A DNA stretch of 45,947 nt from Guillardia theta CCMP2712 (taxonomy: Eukaryota; Cryptophyceae; Pyrenomonadales; Geminigeraceae): contig NW_005434598.1 of assembly GCF_000315625.1 (NCBI RefSeq), positions 7,098 through 53,044 on the forward strand. The letters run 5' to 3'. The notes below the pieces were generated by a model. It was not told where the DNA came from, did no database searches, and worked only from the letters and a program-made list of their open reading frames with translations. Within the stretch, counting starts at the first letter, position 1, and the number at the start of each line of letters is the position of its first letter. The translations under genes were made by a program, and so were the position numbers. Below are positions 37,463-45,947 of this stretch, one piece after another.

Positions 37463-39176
37463 GTTGCTAGTCAGAACTAAAACACAACAAAACCAAACAA
37501 TTCTTCAGATCCCAACCAGCTCAACACCCTTATTTCTCATCTTTGATTCTCCTCCATGTCAAAGACGCATGTGGTGAGACTTCGAATCTTGCATTCGCTA
37601 ACACCCTGCCCTGACCAGATGCATCATCCAACTGTTGCCAAGAAGCAGCCTGCCGTTGCAAAAAGTGTCATATGAAACCTCAGGACCTGTCAAGGAATTT
37701 CGCTCGCACTAATTCGTTCTCAGGCTGCCCAGCATCGCACAACACTCGTTTCATCTTTACTTGCCTTGTTGCTAGTACTGTCGTTATCATGTGAATCTTC
37801 TATATACTCACGTCTTCTCAAACTACCTCGAAGCTCGTCCACTTCTGATTTCTTGCGGATTCACAATGGTCGCCATGCCTGATTCTACATGCAACCCACT
37901 ACCATTCTTGTTCTCACTTTCTCAACTTCTTCAGGTTCTGCTTCTCTCCTCTCTGCTCAGCCATCTGTCTCCTTACTCAGTCAACCATGTCCTCTCTTCC
38001 TCTCGCTGCCCGCTGCTTCCCTCCCATGCCGCCCTTGTGGTCGAAGGGGTGTCAAGCCGTTGATTCCGTTACGTAACCTTTCAATTGTTCCTTCCACAGA
38101 ACACCTGTGAATCCCTTCGGGCCGACGGATGTCGCCGGGTCCGGAACCGCCGCCGCCGGCAGTCACTCAACTTCCGAAACTCAAGAGGCTCGGGCTTCCC
38201 CTGCATCACCACCCCCTACCCCCTACCATCCTCTTTCCTATACCCATCCGCATGTACCCCCCTGCCCCCGACCACCTGGGGTTGTCCCTGCGCAATGAAT
38301 TGAGACTTCTGGGACCTGTTACACCTGAACAGACCACCCACCCCAGCCCCATCCGACGCACCTGCCACCCACCCTGCCGACTCGAGAAGACCACTATGGA
38401 CCCCAACTACACACACGGAACTGATCCCGGTCTGTTTTCAGTTTATTATTTTATTCCCCGTTTTCCTACCCCACCCCCTGACACCAACCCCACTCATGAA
38501 ACCCACCCCACCACTACCCTAGACCACCCACGGTTCACCCTCTAATTTTCACCCACCCCCGATAGTCCAATTCTTGTGCACCCTGTTGCCCTTCGACTAC
38601 CCGTATCCTCCTACCTACCTTGAACACGATGCACCCCCACGTACCACCCCCTTTACTGAGGAGGTTTGTGGTTCACTATGACTGGAGCATACAACACATG
38701 TCTTATCATTCCATATGTTCATCCATAAGTAAAATGGCCTATCCTTCTTCCCTGATCCCTACGTCGCAACGTTGTATCCCACCCCACCTGCTCCCACCCT
38801 CACACTACCCTACCCCTGCATCCCCTGCATTATACCCCCTCCAAAAAACACATCTCAATGCAGTCGCAGCTCCCCAGTGCCTGACTCCTTCACCATGCCT
38901 CCATCTGCCGCAATCGTGTCGCCCTGTTCACTCCTCCTCCTCCTCCTCCTCCTCCTCTCTCGGTCCTTCTGGTTTTCCTCTGCCATTCTTCCATCAGCGT
39001 CCCTACCCATTCCATTTCTGTCCGTTTCGTACGTTTTTGTTTTTGTTGAACTGTGACATCGCAATGGCCTATTCCACACTCCTCGCTTGAGGACTTACCG
39101 TCGTCTGACCTCTTTCTTTCTTCTCCTATTCATGGACAGTTCCTTGTGGTCTCTCCGTCATATTTCAAGCTTGCGA
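37463..39176. promoter_or_regulatory. Long divergent intergenic region, C-rich
   Basis: No convincing gene lies in these 1.7 kb between a minus-strand start (37462) and a plus-strand start (39177). About 38190-38870 is strongly C-rich (ccaccccctaccccc, ctgcccccgaccacc), the complement of the ggggtagggg style seen at 20317-20720. A ctcctcctcctcctcctc run lies at 38933-38955. The ORFs are Pro/His/Ser/Thr-rich and compositional. Confidence 0.5.
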
Positions 39177-40875
39177 ATGAATCGCAACGCGCAAGGTCGT
39201 GTGCGAGGGGCGGATTTCGATCACATGCTGAATCTCATATCAGGTGGCATGGAGGGTTATGGCTCAGCCTCTTTATGGCCTCAGGCATCAGCACCGCAGG
39301 GTGGGTTTGGCGGGATACCCAACGGTGAGAGCTCTTGAAGCGTTCATGAGAGGCCTCTGACACGCAAGAATAGATAATTTTGTTGGAGGGTTTCAAGGTT
39401 CCGAATTTGATATAATTGTTCACAAGTTGTTCATGACTGATGTTGAGCTACAGGTGGTTTAGATGCTTCTCCCCAGCTCTGGAACCAGAACAGTCAATCA
39501 AGTACGATCTCTATCCACAAAGTTGAAACGATTTCGACTAATCGCACTATGGTAGAAATGCCTCAGAATTCAATGCCACAGGCAGGCTTCGGATCATTCG
39601 TACCTCAGCTTCGGCTAGGTTTCTTTGTCGCTCTCAATAAGAGAGGTCTAAACAGACCTGCCAGGAAACACTTCGGCTCCTCCCTTCGTGCCCATGGTTG
39701 ATGCAAACAAAGGCCCGATGGGTAACCCCGTTGGCAATGCAAATGCCAAGCGACCGAATGTTTCATTGGGCATGGGAGTAGGAGGCTTAGGTAGCAACTC
39801 ACCACAGCTGGCATGGGATGGAATTCTTGGTCCCAACGGCGTCCCAGGCCAAGGCGGTGAATCTGGGTGTGTGCTATTGAAGTCTACAAGTCCTGTGAGT
39901 GACGGGTGTGCAGCATTAACACTCTATCCTCCATGTCTTCTTTGAATAATCCTTCCGCATCTCAAGCAAGAAAACCCGGTCACTACAGTACATGAATGCG
40001 TTCTCTGAATGACAAAGTTGCGAAAAGGTCCGATGGATGGGAGTGATAATGGACCAATGAATGCAAGACAAATCCTACAGGTAGTCATGTTTTCCATCAA
40101 GAAACTTGTGTTGTTTGAATGTCCTGATAGGCAGCACAAAAACTGGAGAACGCTTTGATGAATGGTTGGATTACCCCAGAACAAGCTCAGGACCAAGCAT
40201 CAAAGTTTCAGGTGTTTTGCATGTTTGTTAGATCTAGATTTGTTAACCTAGGACAAATTCCAGGCAATGCTTTCCAAGGTTAACGCGCAACCAATGCAAG
40301 ATTTCGCTTCACCTGCAGGTAGCAATGTTACAATGCTGAAAGGCTTCACTTCCAAGGGTTTTTGAATCTCGTGTGCTCTTCCCAATCGACTGTCGGCAAT
40401 GGATCGTTCGAGTATTGTTTCACAAGTTTTGACCCTTTCAAAGTTTCTCAAGGGTTGCCATCATTTGATTCGGCAAAAGTCCCAGCCATGCCGAATGGAA
40501 AAAGGAGTCGAGTAAGTGTTTGACGCTCTGTTCGGCCCTCAGCTTAGCTTGTCACCACCTAGGACTCTGATTCCGATCTAGACGGAAGTGACAGCGATTT
40601 CAGCGACGACGATGACGACTCTGACAGCGTATACCAGCTTTCTCTTGTAAAGCATGTTCCTCTTGACGGAAGCACAGAACACAAAGAAAGCCAAAGGACG
40701 TGGTGGCGGTGGTCGTGGAGGAAGAGGACGTGGAAGGGGAGGGGAAGGTGGAGGGCGTGGAGGGGCTCGCGGCTCAGGTACACGTGGAAGCAGAGAAGTC
40801 TCTGCCTTGTTGTGACTTGTCGCCATCCCAGGTGAAGGAAGGGGGAGAGGACGAGGGGGTCAGGGGTCATGGTGA
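39177..40875 (+). CDS. Glycine/asparagine-rich protein with acidic-Ser and RGG tail
   Basis: Multi-exon. Starting at ATG 39177 (MNRNAQGRVRGADFDHMLNL), exon 1 ends near 39324 and joins GGLDASPQLWNQNSQS (about 39453-39500). A Gly/Asn/Pro-rich exon follows (PMVDANKGPMGNPVGNANAK, 39690-39870). Then comes a helical exon near 40075-40210 (AAQKLENALMNGWITPEQAQ), DKFQAMLSKVNAQPMQDFAS, and FEYCFTSFDPFKVSQGLPSF (about 40405-40465). The end is acidic (DSDSDLDGSDSDFSDDDDDS) followed by RGG-type repeats ([18 protein letters not shown]), with TGA at 40873-40875. RGG boxes bind RNA or nucleic acid, so nuclear or RNP function is inferred. No specific family is recognised. Confidence 0.7.
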
Positions 40876-41189
40876 CAGGTTGAGCTCAGTCAGCCTCCGT
40901 GTTCGCGTTGACTTGTGTTGTAGTCAAGGTCGGGAGATTGTTTATCATACTTGTCGGCTGTTTACAAGTAGTCAAAATCCTTGACGTCAAATGACGCGCA
41001 GCGAAGCTCATGTTAGCTGCCGCGTTCGCTGGTCATTCCAGAACGCATTTTTCATGCAAGAGTGTAGCAGTATCGGTGTTGTAATATTCTTGTATCTAAC
41101 GCTAAAATTGTACTGTCGTCTTCAAACGAAAATACATACATAGGATTTCTTTCCAACATCGCTCACCTCTTTTCAAGAGCCGGATGGTT
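40876..41189. other. Convergent intergenic region
   Basis: About 310 bases between the RGG protein stop and the RNase HII stop. It is moderately AT-rich and holds both 3' ends. I see no gene, repeat or clear poly(A) signal beyond short aataca-like strings near 41130. Confidence 0.5.
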
Positions 41190-43533
41190 TCAAAGGCGCA
41201 AAGGAAAGTCTGTGTAGTGGACATGGTCCGCTCTGTTGAGATTCAGTGAGCTTTCTGTATTCTGAGGAAAGAAAACCTTGTTGATCGCCTCCATGTGCTC
41301 TTGGGTTCCATACCCTTCATCTCGTTGAGACTTACACCATCAACAATATGGCAGACCTTTGTTCTTGAGGAAATTGTACTCGGGCCATTTCTGTGAGATG
41401 TGAGAAAGGAGCTGAGGATAGGAGTGCAAACGATGGGACGACCTCGTGGGCATCGTTCATGAAGCGATCACGAGTGACTTTGGCGATGATACTTGCTGCA
41501 CGCAAAGAAGCGAGTGAGGGGAGGCGATGAGAGTAACTTCTACCTGCTGCGATGTTGCAGCACAACCCATCTCCCTTGACGATGGGCTCGGCAGGTACCT
41601 TGAGCTTTCAGCGTCACCTAGCAACAGATCGCGGTACCTTCAAGGCCTTGGGCACTCGATTTCCGTCTACAACCACATGAGATGAGACAGAGGATGTCAA
41701 ACTCGTACCGACGAGGATGAATGACGGCTGCTGAGAGAGCTTTGAAACGGCGCTGACCTGCGGGGAGTGAGGGAGGGGTTGCAGCGGTACAAGAGACCAT
41801 AGCTGCTTCCGCGCATGCTGCAGGCATGTCAGCGACCCTCGTTCGGAACCCCAGGAAACATTCTACCTAGAATGTTGCCAGCATCGATGTCTCTGTTGGA
41901 CCTGACGGGCGAGTCACGTGAAGGTCAAACTTCAATCCTCTGCTCACTTGAACTCGACAGCCCACACAACGCGAGGATCTTGGGTGAGCTTCTCAAAAAC
42001 TTCCTGCCAGCACAGTCAAAATCTACCGGCCCCAGCTCGCCCCCACCTCTCGCTGCCTCTCGCTCAGCTTCTTGCTGTCGTCCAGCTGCTAGGCAGTCTC
42101 ATGGAGAGTCTGAGCTGTGATGACTGACCTGATCCAGGTACTCGAGAGCCTCGCCATCCACACCTACCTCGCCTTGAGCTGGAGGAGACACACCGCAGAG
42201 AAGGGAGGGAGAGGTGAAGGAGAATCGAGTTAGGAAGGAAGGTTAAGGGCGAAAGTGGAGCGAAGGGGAGGAAACAGATAGGGCAACACGAGCGTCAAAA
42301 TTTGAGCCAGGGGGGGGGGGGAGGAAGGAGGGCAGGGCAAGGAGAAATGGAGGGGGGAGGGGCTGGAACAGGGAGGGAAGGAGAAGAAATTGTAGGAACC
42401 TTCCCGAGGAAGGATGACGGCAGCAGCGACCACAGGGCCTACGCGAAGCATGAGGAGGAAGCATTGGAAGCTTCAGCTTGCTTCACCAGCCAAGGGCCCG
42501 CGTCCAACCTCGTCTACTCCAGCTACCTTGTCGTACCCTTCGCTCCACAGCTCCCTTGCGAGCTAGCGTCAGAGTCCGACGCCTCATGCCATGCTCCCTC
42601 ACTCCTCTCGCGCTCTCGTCGGCCCCTGCCTTCTCCTTCTCTTGGGCTTGCTGCCTTCACTGCCCTTGGCCTCCTGCCCAGTAAGCCTAGCGAGGAGCTC
42701 TGCCTTCTTCCCACTCACTGCCGCTGCCTGTAAGGTTGGAGGACAAAAAAGTCGAGGACGGTTGCCTGCTAGGCCTCTTGCTCTCAGCAGCTCCTTGAGC
42801 TCTGAAACCTTGAGGTCATCGAGAGCTGCTGGCAGTTGGGTTTCTTCTGTTTCCGAGCAATTGGACGGGAGGCCTTGGCCTCCGTCGGTTGCCGGGGCTG
42901 TAGAAGCATCATGAGAGCCTGAGGCGATGAGTGTGAGCAATCAGGCATGCATGAACAAGCGATGGAGCCTGTAGACGAACAACTGCAAAGTGAAGCTCTT
43001 ACCGTCCGGAACGAGCGACTTGACTGGTTCACTCGGGTCGTTTGTTGGGGACACATTGTCGTTCTGTAAGGAGTTATGCTTCACACAATCACATGTTAGA
43101 ACATGTCACGCTGCTATGAAACGATCGAAGGGTTGCTTGAGATCGCTCGAAAGTTGGAGTTTTCTGAGCACTTCATAAGAATTCAACAACAACGGGTCTT
43201 CCTTACAGTCAATCGTTTTTTACTCGTCTTGCTGCCTGAAATCTTCTTGGGTCCTTCAGATAAGGGAACAAAGCACATCACAGATCCAGCATGACTCCAC
43301 GGCATAGGCGACGACCGAAGGAGATCAGAAGTGGAAAGAGCTACCGCCGCCCTCCTCGACGAGAGTAGAGAGCTGCTAGCCACCTGCCCCTTTCCGTGCC
43401 AACATGCAAACGAAAGTTGCGGCAGGAGGCTGTCAAAGGCGACAGACCTTGCTAGCATTGACCCAACACAAACGTAACTGAGTAGCCCAAGCATGAAAAT
43501 GTTCGTCGAGATCGATCGGATGATATCGAACAA
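41190..43533 (-). CDS. SAP-domain ribonuclease HII with N-terminal signal sequence
   Basis: It cleaves RNA in RNA-DNA hybrids and at single ribonucleotides in DNA. The first exon (start 43533) has a signal-peptide-like stretch, FMLGLLSYVCVGSMLARSVAF, then Ser/Ala/Arg-rich sequence like a transit peptide. A SAP motif follows (LDDLKVSELKELLRARGLAG, then VSGKKAELLARL, about 42690-42830). RNase HII motifs come in order: KVAGVDEVGRGPLAG (active-site D-E-G-R-G, about 42500-42545), GPVVAAAVILPREG, DDSKKLSERQ (about 42070), RDIDAGNIL (about 41880), VVVDGNRVPKALEG, AASIIAKVTRDRFM and NKGYGTQEHMEAINK. Stop is TGA at 41190-41192. The single-subunit motif set looks bacterial HII-like, not eukaryotic H2A, suggesting an organellar enzyme. 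The SAP fusion is unusual. Confidence 0.88.
42302..42390 (-). repeat. G-rich run in an RNase HII intron
   Basis: It includes an uninterrupted run of about ten G at 42311-42320, then gaggaaggagggcagggc and similar purine repeats. On the sense (minus) strand this is a pyrimidine tract. It falls between the VILPREG exon and the SKKLSERQ exon. Confidence 0.75.
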
Positions 43534-43950
43534 CGATGAAAGAGAGCAGGTGAGTCAAGCAGACTGCTAGCCTGTCTCCTCCTCCTCCTCGTCCTCCTCC
43601 ACTACCACCACCTCCTCCTCAAAGCTTCTTGATCAGCTTGTTTTCATTCCTCCATTCGCTCAACTACTGGGCATTTTCAATTGCAGGAATCCTGTTCTCG
43701 GATGAGCGGGGGGTCCTTTTCCTGGGCCAAATTGGTGTATCGGGGGTAGGGTGGTAGACTCAATGCGACCAAAGGAATGCAGCAGGCATGCAGGAGGAGG
43801 AGGAGGAGGAGGAGGAGGAACGATGAGTTCACTCGGGCAAACGACTCGGTGAAACCATTGCGATAATCCCATTAAGACTCCATCACCGGCATGAATCGAC
43901 AAATTCTTACTTCGCTTGTGTGGATAGTGAGCTGATTCCAGAGCTCCATC
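43534..43950. promoter_or_regulatory. Divergent intergenic region with opposed trinucleotide repeats
   Basis: It separates the starts of RNase HII (minus) and the last gene (plus), so it should hold both promoters. A ctc-rich repeat (ctcctcctcctcgtcctcctc, 43577-43598) and a gag-rich repeat (about 43791-43820) are complementary and face each other about 200 bp apart. No gene is seen. Confidence 0.5.
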
Positions 43951-45947
43951 ATGTCAAACACTTGCCTTGTTCCCCTCCTAGTGCTCACTCTGTCGACCGC
44001 TTGTCACTTGGAACCGTTGACCAGCATCGTCAAATTCTCGTCATCATGCAGACATGTCTCGTCTGACGGGAGGACGACCCGCTTGGTCCTTCATCTGCGA
44101 GGAGGGAGGCGAGGAGGGAGGCGAGGCAAGGAGAAGGCGGCGGACAAGAGCCAGAGGTCGAAGGCAAAGGGCATGCTTGGCCTACAAGACTTGCTGGGCC
44201 TCAAGCACCGACCTGGTGCGGGAAAGAAGCAGAAGAAGGAGAAGAAGAACAGAGATGAAGACAAGACAGCAGACAACTCCAGGAACGCTACCCAGACAGA
44301 CATGGAGAAAGGGTTCATGGACCTCGAGGATCTGACTACAAACTCCGACTGTGACAAAGCCCCAGAAGAGAAGAAGCTGGCGAAGCAAGTAGCTGCCCTT
44401 GAGGCCTACTTTGACCTTGCCGAGGGCGAGCTCATGGCGAATGAGACCAAGACGGAGCAGGAAGTGGAGGAGTCGTTCTCTTCAGACGACAACATCATCG
44501 ACGAGGACGAAGTAGCGCATGCAGACGTCAGGTTTCGACGGGAGGGGCATGACCCGAACCCTCCTGATGATCCAGATCCCATGTTTGCCAAGTTCAAGAA
44601 GTACTACATTCCCTTCCCCGAGAACAACTCCATCGTCGCACAGCAAAACGGTATCGTCTGTCGGGTGGAAACACACCCGAGATCCGTCTTAGACGTCCAT
44701 GTTCCGTGGTACGAGCCAGATGTCCATTACAAGCTCTCTTTGGAGGAGGAGAAGAAGAAGAAAACGACGAGGGTGAGGGTCAGCGACGTTTCTCCCGAAA
44801 GCTCAGTAGAGAAGGTGTGGGAGCTCGTTAGCAAAACTTTTCTTTCCACCCAGAAGGCGTCACAACCGTTGGAAGTGATTGTGTTCCCCGACCGTAGAAT
44901 GATAGATTTCATTGTGAACTCCGACAGCCTCAATCTGACCCGTTCTAGCCGTTCCATCAAGATCGGAAGACAGATGGCGTCTGTATGGTTCGAAGCTGAT
45001 CACAAGGAACGCGATGTAGAACATAACCAGACTGGACGCCCTCCAAAGTTGAAACAGGAGAAGCAGGAAGAGGAGAAGCCCAAGCTGCGCTGTAATGATT
45101 GCGATCAGGTTCTGGTTTTCAATCTTCTTTTCAACTATCAGAAGCCAATCAAGAAACTTTTCGATAGCTGCGGTGTGATAACTTCTATCAAGTTCAAGTA
45201 TGTCGACGAAGTTCGCAAGTATGTTGCAAGAATCACTTTCGACAAGAAGGAGAGCCGGTGCAAAGAGCCGAGAACCTCACAGGCTCTATCATGTACGGAT
45301 GTGTGCTCAAAGTTGAGAGAACCGACGACAAGAGTGTAAAGACAAGCATCAAAGACGCTCATCTCAAGTGCAACGCATTGATTCCTACTGACAAGGACGG
45401 CTTTCCGATCTACCAGATCAACCCCCGGGTAGTCGACAACTTCACCAAGGTCGACAGGAACTTTAACTTCTCTCGACTCTCTCACGCGCAAATGGAGAAG
45501 ATCATACCTGGCAGCTCCTACAACTTTGACACTCGGCTGTGCGGGGGCGACTGGTACAGCCCGCCCGGGACTATGGACCTGAATGATGGCGACATAGAGC
45601 GAGGCATGATTGCGGCAATGACCTACCAGACGACTCATAAGGTATAACCCTCTGTCTCTCCTCCCTCCCTTCCCCTCCCCCTCCCTCCCCTCCCTCCCCT
45701 CCCTCCCCTCCCTCCCCTTCCCGATCTCTTCATCACCGATCAGTTCCTTGCAGATTGCGGTCCGCGGGTGCCCTGCCACTGGGCGATAAAGTAATATCCG
45801 AGTAGGTGCTGGCAGTTGCAAGTGGGGTGAATGTTTGGAAGCTTCCTCGATATCCTCAGGCTCCCTACTTACGAGGGAGGAAAGGCTCGACAAAGAGAGG
45901 CTGTCCACTTTGTGGAAGATCCTCCCTTCGGCTACGCGGGGTATCAG
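43951..45947 (+). CDS. Secretory-leader protein with RRM-like region, incomplete at window end
   Basis: The frame starts at 43951 with a signal peptide (LVPLLVLTLSTACHLEP), a Ser/Arg-rich stretch and LHLRGG at residues 47-52. A Lys/Arg-rich segment follows (KQKKEKKNRDEDKTADN), then an acidic one (EESFSSDDNIIDEDEV). Near 45090-45320 an RRM-like fold is visible: QVLVFNLLFNYQKPIKKLFD (RNP2-like), VRKYVARITFDKKES (RNP1-like) and NLTGSIMYGCVLKVERTDDK. The last two lie in different frames, with a break at about 45255-45262. The coding continues to an exon end near 45642 (MIAAMTYQTTHK|gta), an intron with a CT minisatellite, and probably further exons beyond the window. No complete family assignment is possible. 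Confidence 0.65.
45657..45722 (+). repeat. CCCTCCCT-type pyrimidine minisatellite in an intron
   Basis: Repeated ctccctcccc units on the sense strand just after the donor at about 45643. This is the same type of intronic pyrimidine repeat seen in the channel gene and, on the opposite strand, in NMT and RNase HII. Confidence 0.85.

Noticed and set aside
43660-43902. Minus-strand ORF with a poly-proline run
   Set aside because: It is translated from the GAG repeat between two divergent genes, with no further support.
45138-45908. Minus-strand ORF of 256 residues
   Set aside because: It is antisense to the RRM-like exons of the last gene and includes translated CT-minisatellite (Gly/Arg/Glu repeats); a shadow ORF.

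Overview
This is a 46-kb piece of a compact, intron-rich nuclear genome, most likely from a unicellular alga with a secondary, red-lineage plastid. A cryptophyte such as Guillardia is my best guess, from impression and not from any search. The reasons: most genes are split by short GT-AG introns (often 35-70 nt); they sit close together on both strands; the proteins are eukaryotic (ARL1, N-myristoyltransferase, SAC phosphatase, TRP-like channel, CDK5RAP1); and several enzymes carry signal peptides, one with a Phe right after the predicted cleavage site as in red-lineage plastid leaders. There is no operon, transposon, CRISPR array, rRNA or recognisable tRNA.

Layout, left to right. 1-877: purine-rich then GC-rich non-coding DNA. 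878-3424 (+): CDK5RAP1/MiaB-type tRNA methylthiotransferase. 3893-8881 (+): a dense exon cluster with two RRMs, charged low-complexity exons and ankyrin repeats (one to three genes). 8967-10498 (-): an unidentified, probably membrane-anchored protein. 11350-15494 (-): a phosphoinositide phosphatase with 5-phosphatase first and SAC second. 16187-18997 (+): a collagen-like protein with three tandem copies of a Cys-containing domain. 19248-20289 (-): METTL21-type methyltransferase. 21497-22435 (+): ARL1. 23315-26126 (+): ankyrin/TRP-like channel. 26148-27669 (-): multi-pass membrane protein. 28381-30286 (+): adenylate kinase, possibly fused to a SPRY domain. 30507-33316 (-): N-myristoyltransferase. 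33370-35581 (+): RecQ helicase with a signal peptide. 35849-37462 (-): secreted or membrane ectodomain protein. 39177-40875 (+): RGG-tailed protein. 41190-43533 (-): SAP-RNase HII with an N-terminal signal sequence. 43951 to the window end (+): secretory-leader protein with an RRM-like region.

The genes do not form one pathway. Two themes recur. Several enzymes that normally work in cytosol, nucleus or organelle matrix (adenylate kinase, RecQ, RNase HII, SAC/5-phosphatase) start with a signal peptide, which fits import across a secretory-derived plastid envelope. Three unrelated ones of these preproteins share an L-x-L-R-G-G motif at almost the same place, residues 42-53. The intergenic DNA is also patterned: GC-rich islands lie in front of gene starts, G/C-skewed GGGGTAGGGG-like tracts lie between divergent genes, and long introns carry pyrimidine minisatellites on the sense strand.

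Exon boundaries were worked out by eye from splice signals, reading frame and family motifs. They are firm for ARL1, RecQ and the TRP-like gene and approximate elsewhere. CDS coordinates give the span from start to stop, introns included.
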